DNA of 64,000 bases, from the NCBI GenBank assembly GCA_965220265.1, contig CBDCPM010000004.1, forward strand, positions 4,092,001 through 4,156,000, given 5' to 3'. Below the pieces are notes generated by a model. It had not been told where the DNA came from. It was given only the letters and a program-made list of their open reading frames with translations, and searched no databases. This stretch comes from Bin87 sp965220265. GTDB taxonomy: Bacteria > Chloroflexota > Dehalococcoidia > Lucifugimonadales > UBA3495. This document shows positions 8,036 to 16,332 of the stretch, piece after piece. Each line of letters begins with the position of its first letter. Position 1 is the first letter of the stretch. Both the position numbers and the translations under genes were made by a program.

Positions 8036-9289
8036 ATGACCGCCAGCGTCATAGATTCACCAGAAGTCACGCCGTCCGCGCTAGCGGGCATACGGGTGGT
8101 GGAATTCGGCCCATATGTGGCGCTGCCGCTGACGGGGAGGATCCTGGGTTCGCTGGGGGCCGAGGTGATCAAGGTCGAGACGAACAAGGTGCTGGACGAG
8201 ATGGCGTTCATCCCAGCGTGGTCGCGAGGGGCGGGCCAGCCGGAATACCAGCGCGGGAAACGGCGGATCACGCTGGACGTGAGGACCGAGGCGGGACGGG
8301 ACCTGATGCTGGAGATGGTACGGATCAGCGACGTGTTCATGACCAATTTCAGACGGAACGTGCTGGAACGCTGGGGAATCGACTTCCCGGAAATTCGGAA
8401 GCAACGGCCGGACGCGATAATCATGTGGCAGACCGGGCTAGGAGGGCACGGACCGTACTACACCTACAAATCCTTCGGGATCCTGGTGCAGCACCTATCC
8501 GGGGTATCGCTGATGACAGGGCTGCCGGATGAGCCGCCGGGTGTGGTCAACACGTCCTACTCGGACTACCACACCGGGGTGTTCCAGCCGGCCGGGATAA
8601 TCGCGGCGCTGATGCGGCGCCACCTGACGGGAAAGACCGCGACGCTGGAGTCGTCAATATTCAAGTCGGGAGTGGCGACCGGCGGGCCGGCGCTGCTGGA
8701 TTACCAAGTGAACGGACGGGGACCACAGCGCCGGGGCAATCGGGACGCCTGGGCCGTGCCGCACAACGTGTTTCCGTGCGCCGGGGAGGACCGCTACATT
8801 GCCATAGCCGTGTCGGATGACGAGCAGTGGGTGCGGCTCCGCAAGGCGATGGGCGACCCGGAGTGGACAGCCGCTCCCGAGTACGAAACGCGATTGGGTC
8901 GGCGGCGCAGCGAAGACGCGCTGGACGCAGGGGTTGCAGAGTGGACGCGGACGCAGGAATCACAGGCCCTGATGGAGAAGCTCCAAGCGGCAGGAGTGCC
9001 GGCCGGGATGGTGTCTCAAGGGCAGGACCTGAACGAAAACGGGCACCTGCAATCGCGGACGTTTTACCAGGACACCCAGTATTGGGAGGCGGAACGGGAC
9101 GTAAAGGCGACGGAGTGGACGGAGGGCGAAAGCGTGTCGTGGTCGATACCGGCAAAGATGTCGGAAACGCCCATCCCGTTCGCCAAGTACAGCAACATAG
9201 GGGAGGACAACGCGTACGTGTTCGGCGAGCTGCTGGGGATGCGCGGTAGCGAGATCGAGCGGCTGGAAGAGGGAGGGGTAATTTACTGA
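8036..9289 (+). CDS. CaiB/BaiF family III CoA-transferase (second copy)
   Basis: 417 aa. Family opening GIRVVEFGPYVALPLTGRIL with GAEVIKVE, then KRRITLDVRTEAGRDL and VFMTNFRRNVLERWGID. Unlike the first copy, the catalytic block keeps its acid: SYSDYHTGVFQPAGIIAAL (Asp near residue 178). GAGGAGCGAAGGA precedes the ATG. The pair are diverged paralogues, and many family III enzymes occur as two dissimilar genes in carboxylate activation pathways. The acid substrate is unknown. The C-terminal ELLGMRGSEIERLEEGGVI is the usual tail of the family. Confidence 0.9.
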   Translation: MTASVIDSPEVTPSALAGIRVVEFGPYVALPLTGRILGSLGAEVIKVETNKVLDEMAFIPAWSRGAGQPEYQRGKRRITLDVRTEAGRDLMLEMVRISDVFMTNFRRNVLERWGIDFPEIRKQRPDAIIMWQTGLGGHGPYYTYKSFGILVQHLSGVSLMTGLPDEPPGVVNTSYSDYHTGVFQPAGIIAALMRRHLTGKTATLESSIFKSGVATGGPALLDYQVNGRGPQRRGNRDAWAVPHNVFPCAGEDRYIAIAVSDDEQWVRLRKAMGDPEWTAAPEYETRLGRRRSEDALDAGVAEWTRTQESQALMEKLQAAGVPAGMVSQGQDLNENGHLQSRTFYQDTQYWEAERDVKATEWTEGESVSWSIPAKMSETPIPFAKYSNIGEDNAYVFGELLGMRGSEIERLEEGGVIY

Positions 9290-9400
9290 CAGGTGTCCGC
9301 CTACCTGCCCGGACCGTTGGAGGGCATTCGTAGTTCGACGTGGTCGCCGTGGGCGTACGGAGATGGGTCCACCGATAGCGGAGGCGGGTGTTTGCAACGA

Positions 9401-9473
9401 GATTGCCGCGACGCTACGCTCCTCGCAATTAGGGATGGGACGGGATTGCCGGGTCACGGCGCTGCTCGCAATG
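9401..9473. repeat. two degenerate REP-like palindromes
   Basis: Two variants of the GATTGCCGCG...CGCAATGACA element: 9401-9430 and 9444-9473. Each has an ATTGC...GCAAT core able to form a hairpin. They lie between the CoA-transferase stop and the next (minus-strand) gene and may end transcripts or shield 3' ends. Confidence 0.6.
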
Positions 9474-9499
9474 TCGAAATACGGGACAGTTCATCAGGC

Positions 9500-10195
9500 T
9501 CAGGCGGATGCCAGGCGAACCGGGATGGTATCGGAGAAGGGGACGCGGAAGGTGCGCTCCAGGGCGCGCTTCCACAGGGGCGACAACTCGATGGCGTCGC
9601 GGTCGTCGCGCAGGGGCAGCGGCACGGGATGGCAGGGGCACTCTCGCGGCGTCTCGCCACGGACGTAGAAACCGTGGGGGTCCGGTCGACGGGACAACGG
9701 CGCGCCTACCAAGTTGTGGGCCTGGGCTATCTCCTTGTAATCCGGCAGGGCGATGATCTCCGATATGCAGGTCGGGGCGGGTCGGCGCGGCGGACGGTTG
9801 CGGCGGCCGCGTCCCGATGTGGGCCGGCCGGCGATGGCTCCCTCCACCGAACGGATCAACGCCGCCACACGGTTGCGGGCCCGACGGGACAGACGCTGGC
9901 ACTGCCTGGGGTCTGCCGTCGACAGTTGGTCGGGCAACCGGTAGATGCTGCGGAAGATACGGACCCCTCCGTTGGAGATCTGTCCCGCATCCGCCAGCAT
10001 GAACAGGGTGTTGGTCAGCTTGCGCCGGGTGGGCCGGCGCAACAGGGCACAGTGGAACAAGGCCGACGTGGCCGCGTGAGAGGCCGCCCGCGCCAGCGCG
10101 TTGGCGGCGCGATCGTATTTGCCGGAGTTGTGGTCGGAACGGGCCAGCGACAGAAACCGCCGGGCCTGGGTCTGGTGGTGATGGACACTGCCCAT
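9500..10195 (-). CDS. helical hypothetical protein (HEPN-like?)
   Basis: 231 aa from the ATG at 10195, which has AAAGGAG 11 nt upstream. A longer reading frame to 10402 exists, but its extra 69 codons are translated REP repeats (EPVEARGNTIPDVI), so the shorter start is preferred. Residues about 10-75 are an Ala-rich two-helix pattern, DHNSGKYDRAANALARAASH, similar in feel to HEPN/PaREP1 helical domains. The middle is Arg-rich (RNRVAALIRSVEGA), and the tail has ETPRECPCHPVPLPLRDDRD. No catalytic motif is certain. The family is not recognised; HEPN-like is an inference from helix pattern only. Confidence 0.55.
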   Translation of the reverse strand: MGSVHHHQTQARRFLSLARSDHNSGKYDRAANALARAASHAATSALFHCALLRRPTRRKLTNTLFMLADAGQISNGGVRIFRSIYRLPDQLSTADPRQCQRLSRRARNRVAALIRSVEGAIAGRPTSGRGRRNRPPRRPAPTCISEIIALPDYKEIAQAHNLVGAPLSRRPDPHGFYVRGETPRECPCHPVPLPLRDDRDAIELSPLWKRALERTFRVPFSDTIPVRLASA

Positions 10196-10303
10196 GATGG
10201 ATGACGCTCCTTTGGATGGGTGCGTCCCGATGGGATGGGTAACGGATGTGGGTTGCGGCCGGTGAGGGCACCCGCACGGCGGCGTTGGCACATGCCCCGG
10301 CGG

Positions 10304-10490
10304 GATTGCCGCGAATGCCTGGGGCATCCTCGCAATGACATCTGGGATGGTATTGCCGCGCGCCTCGACAGGCTCACCATGAGCCGACTGCGCTCGTCGC
10401 AATGACAGACACAGGTAATGGGTCTACGGGTTCACCATGAGCGGGGTTTGTCGGGGCGACGGGATTGCCGCGCTGCGCTCGCAATGACAG
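10304..10490. repeat. REP-like repeat cluster
   Basis: Three further elements: 10304-10340 and 10351-10408 (variants with longer loops, the second containing GACAGGCTCACCATGAGCC) and 10463-10490 (consensus form). Each starts (G)ATTGCCGCG and ends CGCAATGACA. Translated, they give CHCERSAAIP-type peptides, which create spurious reading frames. Confidence 0.75.
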
Positions 10491-10985
10491 ATGTACCGGG
10501 TTGGTAGTGATTGCCGGGTGACCGACGCGGCAGCGGACAGGCGAAGGGCTGCTGGCGGGTCAGGCACGAGGCGATGTTGCGATGGGCTTGCTCCTTTTGT
10601 CGCTGGGTTGCAGGTTGTTGTTGGTTTGCAGGCGATTGGGTTTTTGACCAGGTCCCAGGTATGTATCAGCCCTACGGCCGGAGGTGTTGCGCTGTGGTTT
10701 TTGGCTCTCATTCTCCATGCCTCTGGGGCACGATGCCTGGAGCATGGCGCGCTGTGGCAGGCGCGGTGGCCGAGGGGACTGCTCCGGTTATAGCGACCGA
10801 GGACAGTCTCCTGCAGAGGCCGGTAGCGACTTGGTGCTGATGTGGCCGTGTTGCCTGGGACCTGGTCGGGATCGAGTTTTCGCCTGGGGATACATGATAG
10901 CACGGGAGTTCTGGCCGAGGTGGGAAGTGGGTGTCACCAGATTTGGGGACGTGGAGTCGTGGTCGGCGTAGCCCGGTAGAACCCA
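10491..10985. other. intergenic stretch without a supported gene
   Basis: About 500 bp between repeat elements. The open frames here contain translated REP sequence or lack a ribosome site. One further GATTGCCGGGTGACCG half-element begins near 10508. Nothing else recognised. Confidence 0.5.
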
Positions 10986-11143
10986 CTAGCAGCCTGTCCG
11001 AGAAACAATGTTCTATACGAATTATATCGCTTAAGATAGGTTTCGCTTCGTAAATTAGACAGAGTTTTGAACGGTATAGTGCATGATATTGCGTTTAAAG
11101 GCGTAGATCGTCACACCTCCCTAATCCTCGGACAGGCTGCTAG
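10986..11143. mobile_element. MITE with perfect 17-bp terminal inverted repeats
   Basis: CTAGCAGCCTGTCCGAG at 10986-11002 and its exact reverse complement at 11127-11143 enclose about 124 bp of AT-rich DNA that codes for nothing, in a GC-rich background. CTAG (or TA) at both ends may be the target duplication. YTAR targets are typical of IS5-group elements and TA of IS630/Tc1-mariner; the parent transposon is not in the window. The right end abuts a REP element directly. Confidence 0.8.
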
Positions 11144-11210
11144 ATTGCCGCGCTGCGCTCGCAATGACAGGGGGACCGACGAGATTGCCGCGCTGCGCTC
11201 GCAATGACAG
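11143..11210. repeat. two tandem consensus REP-like elements
   Basis: Identical 28-bp copies at 11143-11170 and 11183-11210 separated by GGGGACCGACGA. They match the 10463-10490 copy exactly. A weaker copy ending GCGATGACGG follows to about 11240. Confidence 0.8.
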
Positions 11211-11281
11211 GGGAGAACGTCGCGGTGCTTGCGATGACGGTGGGACCGTTGGCGCGAAGGGGGACGTAGGGGCCAACAATA

Positions 11282-11306
11282 CGGCCCCGCACGGTGTGCG
11301 GGGCCG
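11282..11306 (-). terminator. hairpin terminator downstream of truncated SDR
   Basis: Perfect 11-bp stem CGGCCCCGCAC / GTGCGGGGCCG with a 3-nt loop. On the minus strand it is followed by TATTGTT. It lies 42 bp past the SDR stop. Confidence 0.7.
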
Positions 11307-11347
11307 CTGGTTCCCGGCGACAGGTTTTGGTGACGAATTAGAGCGGG

Positions 11348-11800
11348 TTAGGTTTCGTCGCGGATGCGGTTGTACATGGCGAGGGGAGTGGCGGCGAGGA
11401 GGCCGGCATCGACGGGGAGGACCACCCCGGAAACCCAGCGAGCCTCATCGCTGGCGAGGAACAGGGCGGCGTAGGCGATGTCCCAGGCGTTGCCCTCGAT
11501 GCCGAGGGGGCCGGCCTTACGGCGATTTTCGCGGGTTTCCTCGGCCATGGCGCCGGCGACCATGGGAGTGTAGATGTGGCCGGGGGCGATGACGTTGACG
11601 CGGATGTTGTCACGGCCGAGGTGGACGGCCATGGTCTCGGACATGCCGATGACGCCTGACTTGGAGGCGGAGTAGGGAATGCTGGCCAGTCCGCTGCCGG
11701 CGCGGACGCCGGCGATGGACGACATATTGATGATGCTCCCTCCGCCGGCGTCGATCATCTTCGGTGCGGCGTACTTGGTGGTGAGCATCATGCTGAACAA
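11348..11800 (-). pseudogene. SDR oxidoreductase, N-terminal half removed by element insertion
   Basis: The remaining 150 codons hold the C-terminal half of a classical SDR: INMSSIAG with the catalytic Ser, then PYSASKSG (Tyr and Lys), VNVIAPGHIYTPM and the GVVLPVDAG tail. The nucleotide-binding TGxxxGIG half and the NNAG motif are missing. Immediately upstream, the frame runs into the last codons of the serine recombinase. The recombinase stop TGA overlaps the SDR ATG ATG, so the element joined the chromosome inside this gene, within NLFSMMLTTK-like codons. The N-terminal half was not found elsewhere in the window. Confidence 0.85.
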
Positions 11801-11815
11801 TCTTCAGTTAGCACA
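11788..11815. other. probable attachment-site junction (attL) of the serine-recombinase element
   Basis: At this point recombinase coding sequence turns into SDR coding sequence. The final recombinase codons (…EDCSA stop) read through TTGTTCAGCATGATG, which also gives the SDR residues FSMM. The crossover core must be within these bases. The right-hand partner site was not located. Confidence 0.5.
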
Positions 11816-13329
11816 AACCCTGGGTCAATCGATGCCGTTATCATCACATCTCCCTTGACGGCTATCACCTTGACGCCCAAGCGCGACATCAACGCCTTCT
11901 TGCCTTCGCCATCCAATCCTTCCAGACTGACCGACATCCTCTGGCAGTAGTCACGAATGCGCTTACCCGCAGTCGATACCTGCATCTCTTGGTCTCTCTG
12001 TCCTTCCAACGCCGTCAACCGCTTGTGCAGACCATCCAGCGAAGCCGCCAAATTGCTCATCTCCGCTTCCAGCAACTCAACACGAATGGTACCCCGCCGG
12101 TAGAGCACCAACAGGCGCTCCTCCTCTTGCTCCGCTTTCGTGACTTCGCTACGCACCCGCGCGATTTCCTTGCCAATATCGCCGCCACCCGTCCGAAAGT
12201 TCAACTCCAAGTCCGCGATGATTCCGCCAGGGTCGCGAACCATCGCCACCACATGAGACCACACCAAGCCCTCCAACCAAGCACCCGGAATTCGGCCCTG
12301 CTGACAGGGTAAGTCCCCTTTCACTTGCTCTGGTCGCCACCGATTGCAGCGGTAGTACCAGTTCTTTTCATTGCCACCAGCCCCGCAAAGCGGACGACCG
12401 CAATATCCACACGCGGCAAGACCGGTCATGAGGTAAAAGCGTGCGTTCTTGCCGCGATAGCGCCCTTGCGTAGATTCCGCACGTTCTTGGGCCCTCTCAA
12501 AGACCTGCACCGAAATCAACGGCGGCGTGTAACCCCTTATTTCAATCCATTCCTCCCTCGGCACGGCGACCTGCCGGGCCTTGCCGTCTGGCCCGCGAAC
12601 CAACTTTGTCTTCCCATAGTAGTCAATCCCGATGTAGGACGTGTTCGACAGCAGTCCGCGTAGCGCCGTCGAACTCCAATACACCCCCTTTTTCGACGGG
12701 ATGCCCTCCTCGTTAAGTTTCTTCCCGATCCGAAACCTGCTCCAGCCATCAACATACAGCCGGAATATCCTCCGCACTACCGCAGCTTCGCTCTCGTTCA
12801 CCACCCGCATTTTGGTCACCAGATCATAATCGTAACCGTAGATACCATGCGGCGAACCTACCGGTATCCGACCACCGCGAGCCACTGCAATCTTGCCCCG
12901 CGTTGTGCGTTCTCGGATCAGGGCATGTTCCCTGCCCGCAGAAAACCCGAGCACAAACTTCACCAACTCGCCTTCCGGCGAATTGTCCGACGGGTCCAGC
13001 ACAAAATGCACCTCAACCCCTTTCCCGTTGAACTCCCTGATCAGCACTAGCAAGTCCACGGGGTCGCGCGACAACCGGTCCGTCGTGTAGACGAACAAAG
13101 CGTCAATTTCACGCGCATCCGCCATTCCGCGAATCTTGTCCAGCATCGGCCGGAACACGTTGATTCCCGTACGAACTTCCGGCAGAACGTCCTCCGGGGC
13201 AATCGTGTACCCAATGCCACTCGCCATCTTCACCATTTCCGCCGCCTGCGTGTCCAGCGACGTCCCATCTTCCTGAACGGACCCACTTACCCGCGGGTAA
13301 GCCACGGCCCTCATCCTGCTTTTCGACAT
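11788..13329 (-). CDS. large serine recombinase (site-specific integrase)
   Basis: 513 aa. Resolvase domain 1-150: YPRVSGSVQ with the nucleophilic Ser near residue 15, then VYTTDRLSRDPVDL with both catalytic Arg. Recombinase domain about 170-280: GIYGYDYDLVT, SRFRIGKKLNEEGIPSKKG, WSSTALRGLLSNTSYIG. Zinc ribbon about 300-345: CGYCGRPLCG plus CNRW / CQQGR. A long coiled coil (about 385-470) and a short C-terminal tail follow. All parts expected of an active large serine integrase are present. AAGGAGGAATGAC gives a strong start. The gene's 3' end sits at the junction with the disrupted SDR, so this protein probably made the insertion. Confidence 0.95.
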   Translation of the reverse strand: MSKSRMRAVAYPRVSGSVQEDGTSLDTQAAEMVKMASGIGYTIAPEDVLPEVRTGINVFRPMLDKIRGMADAREIDALFVYTTDRLSRDPVDLLVLIREFNGKGVEVHFVLDPSDNSPEGELVKFVLGFSAGREHALIRERTTRGKIAVARGGRIPVGSPHGIYGYDYDLVTKMRVVNESEAAVVRRIFRLYVDGWSRFRIGKKLNEEGIPSKKGVYWSSTALRGLLSNTSYIGIDYYGKTKLVRGPDGKARQVAVPREEWIEIRGYTPPLISVQVFERAQERAESTQGRYRGKNARFYLMTGLAACGYCGRPLCGAGGNEKNWYYRCNRWRPEQVKGDLPCQQGRIPGAWLEGLVWSHVVAMVRDPGGIIADLELNFRTGGGDIGKEIARVRSEVTKAEQEEERLLVLYRRGTIRVELLEAEMSNLAASLDGLHKRLTALEGQRDQEMQVSTAGKRIRDYCQRMSVSLEGLDGEGKKALMSRLGVKVIAVKGDVMITASIDPGFVLTEDCSA

Positions 13330-13356
13330 GTCATTCCTCCTTATCGTGAACTTCGC

Positions 13357-14028
13357 TCACCGAAGACGCTGACGGCATGCACGGCACGCCGCCAGCAACT
13401 TTGTAGGTCTAGCTCGGACACCTTCTACGCACACCCGCAACTTGGCTATCCTGAACAGGCTCAAGCCTTCGGCATAAAGGCCAAAGACCCTCACTACCAC
13501 TTCGGCCTCCACCTCGTTGATCACTCGCTTCCCAGTAGTCGAGTCCAGGTCGCAACCGTAGGGTTGGGCACGAATGCGGGCTACGGCGTCCATGCCACGG
13601 ACTGCCTGCTTCCGACACATGGAACGCTCGTGACCCGCACAGAATTCAATGAAGGCGTCCAAAAACTCAGCCTGTGGCCCGGGGTCCGACGGACCCTGCA
13701 CGAAATACGCCTACACACCGTGCGCAGCGAACTCTTGGATCAGAGTCAGCAGATCTACCGGATCACGCGAAACCCGGTCAGTGGTGTACACGAACAGCGC
13801 CTCAATTTCGTCGTCAGCCGCCATCCGGCGAGCAACCGTCAACTGCGGTCTGTCGAGAACCATGCCACTCCAGACTTCGTGGAGAACGATGGCATCGACT
13901 TCCGAGTACCCCTGAGATGCCGCAAGCTCGATGCACGCCGCTGTCTGCGTGTCCAACGACTTGCCCGCTTCCTGCGAGGCAGCGGCAACGCGGGCGTAAA
14001 CCGCGAACTTTCCTTTTTTCTCAGACAT
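13357..14028 (-). pseudogene. second serine recombinase, broken by an in-frame TAG and truncated
   Basis: Starts at ATG 14028 (AAGGAGGATCAGC before it) with FAVYARVAAASQEAGKSLD and VYTTDRVSRDPVDL, closely like the intact recombinase. At 13711-13713 an in-frame TAG stands where the intact gene has Glu (GVEVHFV versus GV-stop-AYFV), consistent with one G-to-T change. The same frame then continues AYFVQGPSDPGPQAEFLDAF through RVINEVEAEVVVRVFGLYAE and ends at 13357 inside the recombinase domain. Zinc ribbon and coiled coil are missing. The catalytic Ser position also reads ARVAAAS, unlike the usual RVS. Non-functional unless the TAG is suppressed. Confidence 0.85.
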
Positions 14029-14120
14029 GCTGATCCTCCTTGTCATGGATCTCGATTTTCGTTGTCGCCGACGGACGCGACGCGCGCGCCGCCGGCGACT
14101 GTTCCCGAAAGTGATCAGCT

Positions 14121-14516
14121 CTACCCCAACACCTCCTTCGCGTAGGCGCCGCCATACGACATCGCGCGCACCCATTCCCGCTGCTCAGGACTGTCCACCA
14201 CGCGGACCACGAGGCGGACCCGACCGCCCTCACACGCCTCCCAGCCACTGTCCGCCACGCCGTGCACGACGGGCAGACCCGCCACCCAGCCCTCAATGGC
14301 TACGTCGTCGAGATGCAACTCGCGCTCCTCAGGCCAGGACGCCCGGGGCTCCGGCGCCCCCACATTTGCCAAATCACCTCCTTGTTTCGTAGACTTGCTT
14401 TCGATCACCTCGAGCGCCTGCTCGGTTGGTCCTAGCGTCGCGGGCGAAGGCTCAATTCCCCGCGGCGCCATTTTTTTTGTGCCAGGCCACTTCCTGGGGA
14501 CTCGCTTCACAACCAT
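14121..14516 (-). CDS. hypothetical protein in recombinase operon
   Basis: 131 aa; GGAGG 8 nt before ATG 14516, which lies 1 nt past the stop of the third recombinase, so the two are co-translated. The N-terminus is basic (MVVKRVPRKWPGTKK) and encoded across an A8 run; the middle is acidic and Pro-rich; the C-half has GGRVRLVVRVVDSPEQREWV. No domain recognised. Position between recombinase genes suggests an accessory or directionality factor, but that is a guess. Confidence 0.55.
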   Translation of the reverse strand: MVVKRVPRKWPGTKKMAPRGIEPSPATLGPTEQALEVIESKSTKQGGDLANVGAPEPRASWPEERELHLDDVAIEGWVAGLPVVHGVADSGWEACEGGRVRLVVRVVDSPEQREWVRAMSYGGAYAKEVLG

Positions 14517-14517
14517 T

Positions 14518-14889
14518 TCACTGACCTCCTCGTATCTCCTTTCTTCGCAGGTAAGCGTCCAAAACGACGACTCCCGCCTGGTTCAACTTCCGAATGATGT
14601 TCCGCAGCTCGACACGGTCTCTGCACAGCAGGTGCATCCGGTACACGATCACAGCCTTGATCCGGCCGTCCTCCGCCGACTCGAACAGCCGCTCGAGCTC
14701 CGGCCGGTCTGGCCCCGAACCGTCACCGATTTCCCGGTAAACGTGCGCGGAGTCAACGTCGAAGCCCGCCGCGGCCGCGTACTGCTTGCAGTACTCTTCC
14801 TGAGCGTCGAGCGACTTCGAAGCTTCCTCATCGTTCTGCGCACTGGTTCGCAAGTACCGCGCAGCCTTGTCTAGTTTTTCGTCCTTCAT
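14518..14889 (-). CDS. stand-alone resolvase-domain protein with degenerate active site
   Basis: 123 aa covering only the serine-recombinase catalytic domain: AARYLRTSAQNDEEASKSLD keeps the nucleophile Ser, and YREIGDGSGPDRPELERL is the usual second block. The DRLSRD block reads VYRMHLLCRD, so the first catalytic Arg is Leu while the second survives. There is no DNA-binding recombinase domain. GGAGGATCC precedes the ATG. It may be a truncated relic, or a regulatory subunit that joins the recombinase tetramer without cutting. First gene of a four-gene minus-strand series ending at the SDR junction. Confidence 0.7.
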   Translation of the reverse strand: MKDEKLDKAARYLRTSAQNDEEASKSLDAQEEYCKQYAAAAGFDVDSAHVYREIGDGSGPDRPELERLFESAEDGRIKAVIVYRMHLLCRDRVELRNIIRKLNQAGVVVLDAYLRRKEIRGGQ

Positions 14890-15114
14890 GGATCCTCCGT
14901 CTTGTGTGCCAGTTCCAAAAAGAAAGCCGCGACGCCACCGGCCTTCATGGCCGGCGCATCACGGCAAATGCGCATGGGTCTGACCGCGCTGTCGGCTGAC
15001 TGAAAAGCAGCGCGCTCCCCTGGCTCCTGAACCAGGAATTGACGAAACAGCTGATTTCTGGGCTGCGTGATAAACTCAACACAGTGGACTCCTCATCCGG
15101 GGGGCTCTACGTCC

Positions 15115-15145
15115 GGCCGAAGCGGTGGTCTAGACCGCTTCGGCC
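15115..15145. terminator. 12-bp-stem hairpin between accessory genes
   Basis: GGCCGAAGCGGT / ACCGCTTCGGCC with a 7-nt loop (GGTCTAG, itself part of a GGTCTAGACC palindrome). It lies 80 bp past the stop of the gene at 15225-15887 and about 225 bp before the recombinase operon. It is not followed by a clear T-run on the minus strand, so it may be a rho-independent terminator or a binding site. The rest of 14890-15224 holds nothing recognised. Confidence 0.5.
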
Positions 15146-15224
15146 ATCTTATTCATCTGGCGTGGCTCAAATTAGCACAACCATACTAAGCGATTGTGCG
15201 CTCGTGCGCTACCATAAAATGTCA

Positions 15225-15887
15225 TCAACTCTCAAATTGAGTAGTATTCGCGGTTTGGTCAGCCAGAGCGTGTGCTTCGTCCCTTTCCTGAATCAATCGA
15301 TTTATCGTTTCCCCGTCCGGCCTCAAGTCGTTACCCTGGTAGACCAATTCCCCGCGATCACGCACCCAGCCTTGTCCATACCTCACCAGTCCGCTAAGCC
15401 CGCCTCTCACTGACTGGGGACTGGTAGCTCTGGTCTCTCCAGTCCGGAATATGACGTCTGCCAGAGACGACTCCCTCAGCCGCTCCCCGTAAACCCTCGC
15501 AAGCGCCCACGCTCTCTCACGGTTGGTCTTCAGACCTCTCGGGACACTGTCGTCGTACACCGACTTGCCGTTGTCATCCTTTTCCGGTACCAAAAACGGG
15601 AGGTGTGGGCCGTACTCCTCCCGAAGCCTGGCAATGCGCTCCGCACGCGGCTCACCAGCGTCGGAAACATCCAGTCCACCTGCCGGCTTCACCTGACCCT
15701 CATCGGATCCACCAGGCTGCACATCAGCCACCGCCATGATCCGCCGGATGCGCTCAATCTGCTTCGCGAACCACACTCGGTCCCCCGCCCCCCTCATCTC
15801 GCGCTCCGCAGCCTCCCGCTCGCGTTCCAGAAACGCCGCCTCGAGAGCTACCAAGTCGGTCATCAGATTCCCTCTCCATGGAGTCAT
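15225..15887 (-). CDS. hypothetical protein with possible C-terminal winged helix
   Basis: 220 aa from ATG 15887 (GGAGG 7 nt before it); an upstream ATG at 15938 has no ribosome site. Residues about 8-50 are a charged helix or coiled coil (ALEAAFLEREREAAEREMRG). The middle is acidic. About 130-205 reads like a DNA-binding fold: LADVIFRTGETRATSPQSV, then GGLSGLVRYGQGWVRDRGELVYQGN, a helix-turn-helix plus wing pattern. No name can be given. Likely an accessory or regulatory gene of the element, transcribed towards the recombinases but separated from them by the hairpin at 15115. Confidence 0.55.
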   Translation of the reverse strand: MTPWRGNLMTDLVALEAAFLEREREAAEREMRGAGDRVWFAKQIERIRRIMAVADVQPGGSDEGQVKPAGGLDVSDAGEPRAERIARLREEYGPHLPFLVPEKDDNGKSVYDDSVPRGLKTNRERAWALARVYGERLRESSLADVIFRTGETRATSPQSVRGGLSGLVRYGQGWVRDRGELVYQGNDLRPDGETINRLIQERDEAHALADQTANTTQFES

Positions 15888-16332
15888 CAGCAAACCTCCA
15901 AATCGCTCCGCCGTTTTGCGCGCTTTCTCACAAGCCATTCAGTGATGAGGATGATAGCACTCTAAAGTGAGAGTTGCAACGGGTATGAGTGACCAAAACT
16001 CTGCGACGAGGGACGACGCTCAGGAAGCGACGAACAGCCGGCTGTCCCTCATACCCGACACAGGACGTGGCCCGTCACGTCGGAACCTGCTCCACGCTGC
16101 CAGCGCCGGCCGACGAGCAACACCACCGACACCTCCCATTGCAACTGCGCGAACTACCGCGCGCTGACGCCGGCATAATCCCGTCCAGCTCAAGCCAAGA
16201 CAGGCTCAGCAACGTAGGCGTCTGGCCGCAGGCCCACGCGGGGCGTACTCGCCGCCGATTGAAGCGACTCACGGCAATGCCAGAAAGCCGCTTATCGCTT
16301 TCAGCGACGACAGCCGCAAAGGACATCAACTC
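15888..16332. other. divergent intergenic region, no supported gene
   Basis: About 445 bp between a minus-strand and a plus-strand gene. It should contain the promoters of both. Short open frames here have no ribosome site or domain. Confidence 0.5.

Noticed and set aside
10196..10402. 69-codon extension of the gene at 9500-10195
   Set aside because: Consists of translated REP elements; a good ribosome site precedes the ATG at 10195.
10424..10903. 159-codon minus-strand open frame
   Set aside because: Its end is translated REP repeat (CHCERSAAIP) and it has no domain or ribosome site.
9401..11210. CRISPR array
   Set aside because: Repeats are irregularly spaced palindromes without uniform spacers, and no cas gene is present.
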